This document shows, in pieces, positions 23,601 through 34,585 of a stretch of DNA of 64,000 nucleotides (positions are counted from its first letter, which is position 1; the number at the start of each line of letters is the position of its first letter). Position numbers and translations under genes: made by a program. Origin of the DNA: Xanthoparmelia taractica (lineage: Eukaryota > Ascomycota > Lecanoromycetes > Lecanorales > Parmeliaceae); assembly GCA_033085395.1 (NCBI GenBank), contig MU853195.1:1-64000 (forward strand). Direction: 5' to 3'. The notes under the pieces are model-generated. The model did not search any database, was not told the DNA's origin, and saw nothing but the letters and a program-made list of their open reading frames with translations.

Positions 23601-24021
23601 TCTGAGGGTGTTGCCCCGGATATACTCATTGGGATGCTGTAGATCGTTACGAATGCCGTTGCTTCAAACTAGTCAGTCATCAATACCATGAAGTAGGGAT
23701 ATAACGAACGAAGTACCAAACTAGAATCATCTCCTGCTTCAGCTTTCCTCCGGCGTCGAGTTTAGGGACAATCTCGTAATAGAAATAGAGTAACTTCTTC
23801 AAGGCTTTGCTTTTCGACGGCATGACAAAACGTATGATGTGCATAAGCAACGATGGCATTGGATCTCCGTTGAGCATAATCGTAAGTATTCGCTTCATAG
23901 TTTCAGCTTTAGAGTCATCCGAACCCTTCTCTAGATGGGTCTTCAGCTCTTGCAAGGTCGGTTGGTCCGCTGTATTGTCTTGATGGACCAAGCTATAAGC
24001 ATGCTCCATGAAGGTAGCCAT
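20698..24021 (-). CDS. SEC26: Coatomer (COPI) subunit beta
   Basis: Proposed exons, 5' to 3', are 24021-23717, 23661-23241, 23188-22799, 22663-22572, 22422-20903 and 20849-20698, giving 959 aa, close to the usual beta-COP length. The N-terminal adaptin-like alpha-solenoid is nearly diagnostic (DPMPSLLMHIIRFVMPSKSK, LQHPNEYIRGNTLRFLCKL). The appendage region ends in GEDALANLSIEKEGDDG and SRSQGLALSLGSLKGLNK. Beta-COP is part of the coat that returns cargo from Golgi to ER. A strong donor (GTAAGT) within VFG shows the protein does not stop at 20895 but continues into the last exon. Two internal introns (149 and 135 nt) are longer than typical here. It is divergent from mago across 369 bp. Confidence 0.96.
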
Positions 24022-24390
24022 GGCCAGGTGCCAAAATGGTCTATCTATCTAGCGAGTCGGTTTCCGCTTCGGATATTGGAGATGTTCGACGTTCAACAGC
24101 GGTTCGAGCACTCTGTTGCAAGCAGTTGTAGGAACCACCGCTTCCCTTATGTTAGAGAGGACGAAAATGAGCGATTGATTAGATGACCCAACGACAGTAC
24201 ATGGCGACACATATGCCTGCGTTCAAGGCTCCTTCATGGCTGAATAAATGTCCAAGCTCGACAATAGCTGTCCGCAACTCAAGGGTTTGTGGAGCCGAGA
24301 TAAATTTCGGCGCTAAATCTTTATTTTACACGGTATTTCGCAAGTTCGCAAGACAAGCTTCTCCCATCTCTCACAAGATCTGCGGTAAAC
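24022..24390. promoter_or_regulatory. Shared divergent promoter region of coatomer beta and mago
   Basis: A 369-bp gap separates the start codons of two divergent housekeeping genes, so both promoters must lie here. I see no convincing TATA box at a standard position. Confidence 0.55.
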
Positions 24391-25193
24391 ATGGCTGCTT
24401 CCAGTGAACCTTTCTATGTGCGCTACTAGTAAGGTGTGATATCTTCCGAATGTATGCAGCCGCTAAAATGTCCGCAGCTCAGGACATTCGGGGCGGTTTG
24501 GCCATGAGTTCCTAGGTGAATAGCGAGCTTCGAAGAATCACCAAGTAGCTTCATTGATATGTGTCAGAATTTGACTTCCGAACCCTCGGTGACGGCCGCA
24601 GTGCCTCTGCGCGTTATGCGAACAACTCCAATTACCGCAACGACTCCCTGATCCGCAAAGAGAGTACGTTTACAAAGAAGGATTACACCGAAGGGTATGC
24701 CATCTGATACGCTGTACAGTGTGTGTCAGCTCCCTACTCATCGCCGAGATCAAGCGTATCGTCAAGGAAAGCGAGATCATGAAGTAGCTGGCCGCATTGC
24801 ATCTTGTGGGTTCCTACATGCTAATGCACCTCAAGGGAGGACGATACCAAATGGCCAGAAAAGAACAAGGATGGCAGGCAGGAGCTAGAAATCAAACTGG
24901 GCAGTGAACATATCTCGTTTGAGGTGAATGCTGCTGAGTTGGACGGGAGCCTCCTAGATGCACATACTGATTTTCCATTCCCAGACCGCCAAGATAGGGT
25001 CTTTGGTCGATGTTACAGAGTCAGCCGATCCGGAAGGCCTGCGCGTCTTCTATTACCTCGTCCAAGACCTTAAAGCTCTTGTCTTTTCGCTCATATCGTT
25101 GCATTTCAAGGTACGCCTGGTCTTTGTCCACAACACGTTCCTAAGAAAGAGTATCTACAGCTAACACGGAGTATCTAGATCAAGCCTATTTAG
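24391..25193 (+). CDS. MAGO: Mago nashi, exon junction complex core subunit
   Basis: Proposed exons are 24391-24428, 24478-24515, 24568-24663, 24720-24783, 24836-24923, 24985-25110 and 25179-25193, giving 154 aa. Every junction restores near-invariant Mago sequence: EPFYVRYYSGHSGRFGHEFL, FDFRTLGDGRSASARYANNS, KRIVKESEIMKEDDTKWP and ALVFSLISLHFKIKPI. Mago pairs with Y14 and, with eIF4A3, marks spliced mRNA upstream of exon junctions. Six introns in about 0.8 kb, most 49-68 nt, leave no exon longer than 126 nt and a last exon of 15 nt. That is why the gene is almost invisible to simple open-reading-frame search. Confidence 0.95.
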
Positions 25194-25692
25194 ATTACGA
25201 CATCGGATGGGAAGGGATAGTGCCAAATAGCTGCAGTAAACGTCTTTTTGGGCGTTGAGGTTCGGTTAACATACCCATGACAGCATGCAGGAAGCTCTTT
25301 GGTTATTTTCGGGAGAGAATTCTCAGGAAATCATCATCACATCAAGAGTTGCTCTATACTGCTGGTCGAACTCGTTACGGAGGCTAGGTGCGAGGGTGCA
25401 TTAAATGTATGGCCTCTCGGCAAAGCTTCCCAAAAGCAATCCTTCGCTTGGGTGGCGGCGGCTTGCTGAAGACGCGGCATCTTAGCGCCCCCCCGCAAAC
25501 CCATGGGAATCGTTGTACCCGTCTCAAGTCCGGCCTTCGTGTTTGTGGACAATAATCACTCGACGAATTCCGCGGATACCCATCATGCTCTCTATTGTAT
25601 AATAATATTTATGGGTATTGTGTATCATATATTGATCGAGTGACTCCTTGTTCTGTCTAAGTCTAAGCGTTGACCATCCATGTGTATACCCA
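25194..25692. other. Intergenic region upstream of gid4
   Basis: It holds the mago 3' flank and the gid4 promoter. No gene is seen. Confidence 0.5.
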
Positions 25693-26864
25693 ATGCCGAC
25701 TCCCAGGGATAGTACAGATCACCTTCCTCTACCACTTGAGAGGTCAACCCACACAACATGCCCCCCTGAGGAAGATAGGCCAGGACAATGGAGGGTAGAA
25801 GTACTCGACCGTCTTGGTCGCGCGGCCCTGGATAGCACACTCAGTAATCGGGCACTGAGGCAACATGATGGTGTACCAGTTGAGACAGAGAGCCCAAACA
25901 GCTTGGATATCCCAATCGACCCGTCACACGACAAGATTTCCGACCAGACAAATACAATGGATCTAGCTGAGGCCTCCCTATTAGGCGAAAGCCCATCGAG
26001 CCTGCATGCAGACGACAAGGAAGTGGAGCATGTACAACCGTCTGCACCTACGTCCTCTGCCCTTGACCTTTATTACTCGATGCGCTTTGGTATTGAGAGC
26101 AACCGAGTGAGCATCGCCAATTGTAATCCTTTCACAGGCGCCAAGCTAATCAGCACCTTACCTAGTTGATTCAAACACACACCTCCTCGATGCTCCGTGC
26201 CGGCAGCAAGTTTCGTGGTACACAACAGTCGGAGAGCCAAAAATACAGCGTAGAAGTTGACATCAAGACCGTCGACATGTGCGAGTCATTTATCTGTGGC
26301 TATCTCAAGATTGAAGGTCAGTCTTTGTCCATTTAGCCAAGCAATCTTACTGAAGAACAATCGCAGGCCTCACACCCGAACACGCTACACTCACTACTTT
26401 CTTTGAAGGTGAGATCATTGGTCCAAAATATACATTCCAGACCCGGCACGAGGACTGGGGCGCCAGCGACAAGGAGGACATGAAGCACTGGGCTCGCTTT
26501 CCCGCTTGGCGGCCTCTTGCAAAGCAAGCCAAGAAGCCCGACTTCCATTACAAGAACAGCACAAACCGCGAAAATATGTTCATGCGCTGGAAAGAGAAGT
26601 TCTTGGTGCCAGATCATCGGGTGCGCGAGATCATCGGTGCGAGCTTCGAAGGATTTTACTATATCTGCTTTAATCAAGTAGCGGGCACCATCAATGGAAT
26701 CTATTTCCACTCTTCGAATAATCAGCAGTAAGTGTGGCCTTTCCATTAACATACCTCGAAGGCTTGACGCTAATATACCTAGCAATAACAATAACAGGTT
26801 CCAACAGCTTGAGCTGAAATGGGTGAACGATCGTGGCTGTTTCGGCGCCATGGAGTTCCGATGA
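25693..26864 (+). CDS. GID4: Gid4/Vid24, N-degron receptor of the GID/CTLH ubiquitin ligase
   Basis: Proposed exons are 25693-26106, 26166-26316, 26367-26727 and 26798-26864, giving 330 aa. The first about 140 residues are Ser/Pro-rich and not conserved. From LRAGSKFRGTQQS onward the protein follows the Vid24 beta-barrel: CGYLKIEGLTPEHATLTTFF, EGEIIGPKYTF, HWARFPAWRPLAKQAKKPDF, FLVPDHRVREIIGASFEGFY and YICFNQVAGTINGIYFHSS, ending GCFGAMEFR. In yeast this subunit binds N-terminal proline degrons of gluconeogenic enzymes and brings them to the GID ligase after glucose return. The chosen ATG is the first in frame after an upstream TTG-initiated extension. Confidence 0.94.
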
Positions 26865-27652
26865 ATGGTCTGAGCAGTTTATGGCTGATGATGGATTATG
26901 GATGGAATTTTTTTTAGCGCTGGAGTGATGGGATGGCATGAATTCTTGGGATTGAAAGCTATACTCTTCTTGACTTTGCAGAAAAGTATTCATGTCTTCT
27001 CATCTAAGACTCATTGAATGTAGGGCCTAGCGATACAATAAGATCTGACCCAGCCTTTCACGTCGAATGCCATTTCGAAGGCTTGAACTAAATTGAATTG
27101 CCCTATACCATGACGCTACATTCAAATATATCTCAAAGCTTCCAGAGGTAGTTAAGTGCATCTGCAGATACCAAAGGTACTGTAATTGACTTATTGTCTT
27201 CAAACCTCTCTTCGTGAATACAGTATCTCCATAGAGTAAGTCGCGTCTTCCTACCAAAGCTGCAGGCCGCTCAGGCTAGACCCAAAGGGGAATACTTGGA
27301 AGCACAGACCAGTGGGGACCTGGACCTTTGTGTTTCTCAGGCACCAGATAGTGACAACTCCTCTTTTGCTTTTACTTCTTCACTTTGCCGCTATTAGTCA
27401 CCTGCTGCTAGCTTTTCTGTTTGCTATCTGCTCCTTCTACGAACAGGCGACGAACCATCTGCGAACAACAGACCGGATCTTAAACTCTGCACCACCTTCG
27501 GGTCTTAGAAGCTTTCCATTGCCACTTCAAACCTCAGATGCTCTCCATGTCTCCATGATGTTCTGTTCCTATCGGCGCTCATCTCCAGATAATACTTGAA
27601 GGTCGAATACAATCACATTGCTTCTCCGCCGGATCACTCGGCGACCTTCAAA
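26865..27652. other. Intergenic region upstream of caf40
   Basis: It holds the gid4 3' flank and the promoter/leader of caf40. The leader (about 27300-27650) is CT-rich, as is common in ascomycetes. No gene is seen. Confidence 0.5.
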
Positions 27653-28904
27653 ATGATCAACCCACAGCATATCTTCTCTCACCAGCAGCAGTACCCGCAA
27701 GCTGAGCCATCGTGGCACCACCAACAGCAAAATCATCACCAGCAACAGCATCCTCATCATGCCGCTCACCAACATGCACATGCCCAGGCTGTTGCGCAAC
27801 ATCAGCACTACAACCGTATGGGAGCCAGTAATAGTGGTACAAATGGGCACGGTATGAATATGGACCACAACAGTGGTCCTAACTCGGCGGAGGGGAATTG
27901 GATGGAGGAGAATAGAAGGGTCCTCGGCTGGGTCGCGGAATTATTGAATGGGAACTCGAGGGAGACTGCGCTCATGGAGTTGAGCAAGAAAAGAGAGCAG
28001 GTCCCTGAACTAGCGCTAATCATATGGCATTCATTTGGTAAGTTGCCGAGTATTGTCGAGCTGGAGATGGCTACTGATTCAAGAACTAGGTGTTATGACT
28101 TCCCTGCTCCAAGAGATCATCTCAGTCTATCCTCTACTCAACCCGTCGCAACTGACAGCGGCTGCCTCAAACCGTGTATGCAACGCTCTTGCGTTGCTTC
28201 AGTGCGTAGCTTCGCACAACGATACCCGTGGACTGTTCCTCAATGGTACGCACGTGCTATATACACAGGCCCGACTGCCGGCTAACTGAGTGTTAGCGCA
28301 TATTCCTCTGTTTCTATACCCGTTCTTGAACACAACCTCGAAATCCAGACCTTTCGAGTATCTCCGTCTTACATCCCTTGGCGTTATTGGTGCTTTAGTC
28401 AAGAATGACTCGAGTGAAGTGATCAACTTCTTGTTGACCACAGAAATCATACCATTGTGCCTACGAATCATGGAGACTGGTTCGGAGCTGAGCAAGACTG
28501 TCGCCATATTCATTGTACAAAAAATACTACTTGACGACACTGGACTGGGGTACATATGCCATACCTATGAGCGGTTTTACGCGGTCGGTACAGTACTTAG
28601 TAATATGGTCACTCAGCTCGTCGAACAGCAGACAGTGCGGCTCTTGAAACACGTCGTCCGATGTTTCCTCAGGTTAGTCTACCACTTGACAGACCGGAAT
28701 TACATAGCAGCTAAATCTACTGCCAGACTGAGTGACAACGCCCGCGCACGCGAGGCTCTCCGTCAATGTCTACCCGAACCTTTACGAGATGCGACCTTCT
28801 CTTCGGTCCTTCGTGACGACGCCGCTACGAAACGCTGCCTCGCCCAGCTACTCATCAATCTCTCAGACAATGTGGTCGAGAGTTCGAACAGTCAAGGGAT
28901 GTAA
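27653..28904 (+). CDS. CAF40: Caf40/Rcd1 (CNOT9), CCR4-NOT complex subunit
   Basis: Proposed exons are 27653-28037, 28090-28245, 28297-28672 and 28727-28904, giving 364 aa. An N-terminal extension of about 75 residues is extremely Gln/His-rich. The rest is the conserved armadillo-repeat Rcd1 domain: LGWVAELLNGNSRETALMEL, YPLLNPSQLTAAASNRVCNA, FEYLRLTSLGVIGALVKND, VAIFIVQKILLDDTGLGYIC and LSDNARAREALRQCLPEPL. Caf40 is a peptide-binding module of the CCR4-NOT deadenylase that links it to repressors of translation. Each intron (51-54 nt) preserves family sequence at the junction. Confidence 0.95.
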
Positions 28905-29610
28905 CGCCTGCGCCTCTTCGATTACGAATAAGAATTCACGAATACCCGGAAGATATACCCCTGAAATGATTTTGGGCCTGTAGCATATGCGTGCATCAAG
29001 GACGGTTGGTTTTCACAAGCATAGAAATACCCTAGTGCGCTTTGGATTGAAGAGACGAGACTTATTACTGAAAACTCAAAAGCATTTTGTTGGGAAGGGA
29101 GCAAGGACATCGGTGTTTCTCAACAATCTAACAAGCAGGTTGGATGCCTTGGATGATGCATGCCCGTGGTGCACTGCTTTTCTCTTGTCCAGTACTCTCA
29201 GATCTCAAGTCCCCCAGCCCTGCTGAAATGTACAAGTAAACAATAAATATCATTAAGGCAGCTCAAAATTCACGTCCGCTCATACTAGTGGTTATGTCGA
29301 TTGCTAAGAGAGCCCTTGTAAAGAAAAGTGAAGTGATAAGGCTGACTAACGTAGCGCGCTTCTCACTAGCGTACCCGCATTAAGGGCATCGCGTTCTTTG
29401 ATGGTCGAGGCGGACGCTGAATTTCAAGTCCAATTCAACATCACTCGCAAACATCGCCATCCTCGCTTTGTGAGCTGCTTTCCGGAGCCACTAACTTCTT
29501 AGCATCACTATCTGGGCTGTCAACGGGTGTTACTTCACCATTCGCTCACAGAGTCTGCGCTCCCAGGCACAGGACTCTGTATTCACAGAGACTCCACGGG
29601 CGTTGCTAAC
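28905..29610. other. Intergenic region upstream of the PHD-finger gene
   Basis: It holds the caf40 3' flank and the promoter of the next gene. No coding sequence is supported. Confidence 0.5.
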
Positions 29611-32423
29611 ATGGGTTCTCGCAAGCGTACCCGTGATGAGATGGAGTCTTCGGAGCCCGCAGTAGAACCGAGCATGCTTGATAAGCTTCGGAACACATGG
29701 GAACTGGCCAATCTTATGCAGTATATCTATATCTTCGGCAAGGCCGTGAAAATTGACGAAGATTTGACCATCGAGGTACCTTTCCCTAAACTCGCCGCCA
29801 TATCTTCTATCTTTCGTCGAGCATCTTCGTCCGTCTGAGACATCTCAAGCTAAGCGTAGACTCGACTCAGGATCTCGAGACCGAATGTCTCAAGCCCGAA
29901 CCCTCCCCGGTACTATCGGATATTGGACTCGCTCTTCTGAAATATGTATCTTCACATAGAGGTCTGACGTGAGTATTACCTATGGCTGCCAAGTACCAGC
30001 TTCTAATATTTCCAAAGCCCGGATATTTTCAATGAGTACACGCGGCGCCAATATGTGGCGAAAGCACCCAATCGAAACCCCTTTGGCATAGATGAGGAGC
30101 CCCAAAAATTCGCTGAATTCAACGTCTTTCTGAAGCTAAAGGTGCTTGTCCAACTCTCACAATGGACCCTGATCAACGCCGACAGGATGAGAGAAAGAAT
30201 GTCTGAGGTGAAAGAGAATGAGCAAACACAATGGGTATGAACCCCTGCACTTCTTCGCAACATTTGGCTAAGACAGCTCGGCATCTAGCGTATTGAAGAA
30301 GTTGGATACGATAAGCATGAGCGCTATTACTTCGTTCTCGATGACAATCGTCTATATCGCCGCACGGACCCCCCACCGCCTCCCGTCCCTGCCCCTAAAG
30401 CGAAAGTGAAAGCGAAAACAAAGAAGGGTAAAGCCGCTGCTAGAGCTAGCAGGCGGAAAAAGACGATAGAATCTGAAGAGTCCGCGGACGATGCCGACAA
30501 TGATACGCCAGCAGAGGATGGAGATGCCGTGCCGAACGAAGAGAATGACGATTTTGGCGGGAGAAAGTGGGAATGCATTGCCATTACGCTTGGCCAATAC
30601 CAGGAGTTTTTGGAATCAATACAGAAAAGCAGGGATCCGGATGAGAAGGATCTTTATAGGCGAGTTAGAGAAAAGGTTTTGCCGGTTATTGAGAAGGCAG
30701 AAGAATCACAACTTAGAAAGAAGCAGAAGCAAGAACGGGAGTTGGTGAACATGCAGAAGCTGGCTACGGCCAAGCGATCCAGCAGGCTCGAGGCTAAGAT
30801 GGAGAGGGAACGACAGGAGCAGGAAGTTGCTGAAGCTGAGCGCAAACGAAAGGCTGATCTTGCCGCAGCAAAGCAGAACCAGGAGAAGCAAAAGAGGATG
30901 GAAGAGGATCGAGAGTCACGCATGATGACTCGTGAACAGCGCTTAAAAGAAAGAGAGTACAAGCGTATTCTACAAGAGGAGGAATTGGCCAATCTCTCCG
31001 AGGAGAACAAGAAAGTGGAAGCTGGTGAGGCAAAGAAGTCTGAAAGGCATCTGAAGACGGAAATAGAGAAGAGGAAGAAGGAGCTTGCAGCACTTGCGGA
31101 AGACGACGAATGGTTCTTCGATTGCTCAAAGTGTGGAGTGCACGGCACTAATCTCGTAAGTGATAAAATTCAAACTTTGACATTGAAGATGTTGACCCTG
31201 AGACTGCCCAGGACGACGGCTCTCACAGCGTAGCATGTGAGAAATGCAACGTCTGGCAACATAGTGCATGCCTAGGTATCTGTCAAACAGACGCCGAAAA
31301 GGACGATTTCCATTTCATCTGCCAAGATTGCAAACGCCGAGAAGAAGACGCGAAGAAGCCCAAGATCCCAAGTCTCAAATTCCATATTGGATCTTCATCC
31401 TCGCCACCCCAACAGAAACCAATAGTCTACATCTCAGGAGCGAATGAGGGGAAGAAGCGTAAGCCAAGCGAGGAGAGGTCTCAGTTGCCCCCTTCCAAGA
31501 AATTCAAGCCTGTGGACAACAACAACCATCACCCACGGAATGCTTACCACCCTCGCGCACCTCAGAACGGACAGAATGGTATGCATGCAGCCGTCATGAA
31601 TGGTCCAACGCTATCTCCGCAGGGTCAGCTTCCACGGGAAAGTGTTTATGCAGGTAATCAGGAGGAGAGCTTCTTCACAAAGCGAGCTTATCCGGGCGCA
31701 CCGCCGCCAGGCCTCAGGTCACCACCCGGACCTCCCGTCTACGCCAATGGCTATAGCAATCATATACCCCCACAGAATGGATATGTATCCCAGCTTCCAC
31801 CACAAGCATTCCAATCGCCTTACGCAAATGGGACCTATCAGGGCAGCCATCAGCCTCATAACGTGGGCTGGTCAGCACGCTACACGCCACCCCAGCAACC
31901 TCAGCATACTCAAGCATACGGTCCACCTCCATCATCTCAAAATCCATTCACCAATCCTTCAGATCATCAACGCCCGTCATCCTCACATTCAACCCACAAC
32001 GTCCCCTCGCCCGTCAAGGATGGCCCCTCCTTGTCCCCCCCTCAACATAGTCCTCCGTTACACAACCCTCCGCATCATCAATCTCCACAGTATCAGACGT
32101 CTCACACAAATGGTGTTCCGCCGACTCATTCGCTCCCAGCAACCGGACCACCGGCTTTGTCGCCTATCAAGCAGCAATCATCCCCCACCGCGTCGAAGAC
32201 CATACGTCTGCCATCATCCAGTCCGGTTGCGCAGAAACCACCTCTACAGAACAACGCACCCTCATCGCCAGGACTTTCCCCGACAAAGCACAGTCCGCCC
32301 CGGGCAGCGCCAAGTCACGAAGTACCCGGCACCCCGACAGTAATACCGCCTGTTGCTCAGCTATCACCCAGCTCAATGCAGCAGAGTTTGAATGCAGCAT
32401 TGAAAAGTGCGACCCCAGAGTAA
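29611..32423 (+). CDS. PHD-finger chromatin protein with DDT/WHIM-like N-terminus
   Basis: Proposed exons are 29611-29775, 29871-29968, 30018-30234, 30289-31155 and 31212-32423, giving 852 aa. In order there are: an N-terminal helical segment (LRNTWELANLMQYIYIFGK, then LKLKVLVQLSQWTLINADRM, then a WHIM-like RIEEVGYDKHERYYFVLDDN with a following YR/RT); an acidic and basic linker; a long Lys/Glu/Arg coiled coil (about 295-430); and a PHD finger (about 435-490). The PHD zinc ligands are split by the last intron (CSKCGVHG, then CEKCNVWQHSACLG and FICQDCKRR). A Pro/Gln/Ser/His-rich tail of about 350 residues follows. The architecture resembles ISWI-associated or Rsf1-like remodelling subunits, but the exact orthologue is uncertain. 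The product is nuclear and likely reads histone tails (inference). Confidence 0.85.
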
Positions 32424-33547
32424 ATGGGGGAGAGATCTTGAAGCGAGTTTGAGGGACTCGTTGCACTATGCAGGACTTGATCTGGTGCCCCCAGAGGACA
32501 AGTTTCTCGAATGATTCGACACATGTCGAAGCTCCTACTCGGGCGTTTGCTACGAGTTGTTTGGTGGGGGCTGGGGGGTTGGCCTGGGCTCGCTGGAGAA
32601 AGTGTTCATTTCTATCCAGCACTCATGACTAGACGGCATTGGAACCCGTCATCATATCTGGTTTCCAGGTCCAAGGGAAGGCGATACTGGACTTTGTGGT
32701 CTCTCTTAGATTTACACGTCCTGGAGGACATTCATAATCCGGTTTTTGTGGAGATCGCATCTGGACTATCATGCATATTCACGGTCTTCTTCAACCCGTT
32801 TTAAAGCGTTAGATAAATAGAAGCAGATATATAATGTAATAACGCTGGGATCCTTTTTTTGTAAATGAAAGAATGACATTGTCATCTAAGTAGTCACCGC
32901 TCATCCCCTTAACCGTCAATATCGACACGTATACATACTCCCGTGCTTAAGCTGTCGATCCCTAGAATCCGAAAGATGCGTAAACTCTCTACCGCAGATG
33001 TCTGGCAGAGAATACCTACCTACCTGACCTACCTAACCTACTTGAAGTAGTAGTATTAATAGTAAACACAGGAACAGCAACAGCGCCGATATTTGAAAAC
33101 CTCGATAAGTAGTCGCCGTTTACAGCACACGGAACCCCTTTTCCTCGGCACTTTACCCAAACAAAAACAAAAACAAGCCATGTTTGTATAACCCCAGTAG
33201 AAGTACGGGGCAGCAAGCAGTGTTAGACTAGACTAGACTAGCTTAGACAAGACTACCTTAACCACCTCAGCCTGGACATACACATATACATATATACAAA
33301 GCACGAGAGATGGAAAAAATCAACTCTCCCGAGCCTCCGCAAACCAAGTAAGTTATGAGATGGCATGGCTTACTGGATGGAACCCACCCTATCTATCTAT
33401 CCCCTTAACCCCTTAACCCCTTTGATAGGGGCCCCGTGGGGGGAATGAACGACTTGGGTAAAATTAATAGGGATAGTTTTATTTGAGGAAAACGGGAAGT
33501 GTAAAAGTGCGGAAGAGGCGGTGCGGATGCGGAGGGTGTAAAAGGGA

Positions 33548-33647
33548 NNNNNNNNNNNNNNNNNNNNNNNNNNNNNNNNNNNNNNNNNNNNNNNNNNNNN
33601 NNNNNNNNNNNNNNNNNNNNNNNNNNNNNNNNNNNNNNNNNNNNNNN
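33548..33647. other. Assembly gap (100 N)
   Basis: Exactly 100 N are present, a common convention for a gap of unknown size. The left edge ends ...aaaggga and the right edge begins agggaaaggg, so the unresolved sequence is probably more of the purine repeat. Confidence 0.95.
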
Positions 33648-33731
33648 AGGGAAAGGGAAAGGGAAAGGGAAAGGGAAAGGGAAAGGGAAAGGGAAAGGGA
33701 AAGGGAAAGGGAAAGGGAAAGGGAAAGGGAG
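33648..33731. repeat. (GGGAAA)n polypurine microsatellite
   Basis: About 14 uninterrupted hexamer units of GGGAAA immediately follow the gap. All purines lie on one strand, with runs of three G in every unit. Confidence 0.95.
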
Positions 33732-34585
33732 ACGTCGGAGGTAATTAGGTTTGAGATAATGCTGTCGGGCAGGGAGGGGTGGGTGGGGAAGGGAAGGGGG
33801 AAGAAGGGAATGAATGGTGAAGGGGCGGTAGAGGGGAGGGTGTGTTGTGGAGGTGGTGGTGGTGGTGGAAGGGGTAGAAGTGGTTTGTTGGATTTGTTAG
33901 AATAGGAAGAGGGGGTCTGTATTCCCATGGGCTCAAGAGCTTGGTGTTGGGGTTAAATGTGGATAAATTCCCTTGTGCTGCGGGATGGTGCAAAGGGAAA
34001 ACGAGACGGGCAATGTGGAAGAGAATCGGATCTGGCAGGTTTCACTCAGCGCGCATGCATGATACAGCAGACCTTGGATTCCGTCTGATATGCCTGCCTG
34101 CCTGCCCTTTGTACAAAAGTCGCGCCGTCCTATCCTTAACCTTCCGCCGTCCATCGCTCACAATGCATGCCGGCAGCCCTTATTAAAAATTCCTCCCTGT
34201 GATCTAGTTGTTGGACACACATATTCAACAATCATATTCATACCTTATACTTTTGTCTTGACCGTAATGCCGTGTCTCTCATACAAAATGAAAGCAGCGT
34301 GAAATGATGGATCGGAAATAATGAGAATACGCTTGATAGCAGCGTCCTGTAATAATGATGTCGTTCCGAGTAGTAGGAGTAGTCTCGGGCTTTGAACGCC
34401 GCCGCGCTGTGTATTCGCTGGATGATGCGTATCCGAGGTCGCTAAAATGCTATGACAAGTGGTAAAGGAAACAAGTTTTATGCAAGATTACATGGTATGG
34501 TACAAGAATTGAAGGGATGGTTTTAGGACATTGTAGAAGGTGCCGCAAGTCCGATCGCTGGCGTTAAAGCAATGACACAGCCTGC

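Larger units (their letters stand above)
32424..34585. other. 2.2-kb intergenic region containing the assembly gap
   Basis: It lies between the convergent PHD-finger gene and the 1124-residue minus-strand gene. It contains a tandem ctagacta motif near 33225-33241, two copies of CCCCTTAA near 33401-33420, the N gap, and a purine microsatellite. No gene is supported; frames across the gap are repeat artefacts. Confidence 0.6.

Noticed and set aside
33401..33420. Telomere-like CCCCTTAA copies
   Set aside because: There are only two units, the unit is not the usual CCCTAA, and it is interior to gene-dense DNA.
33479..33928. Frames crossing the N gap on both strands
   Set aside because: They are translations of N and of the GGGAAA repeat.
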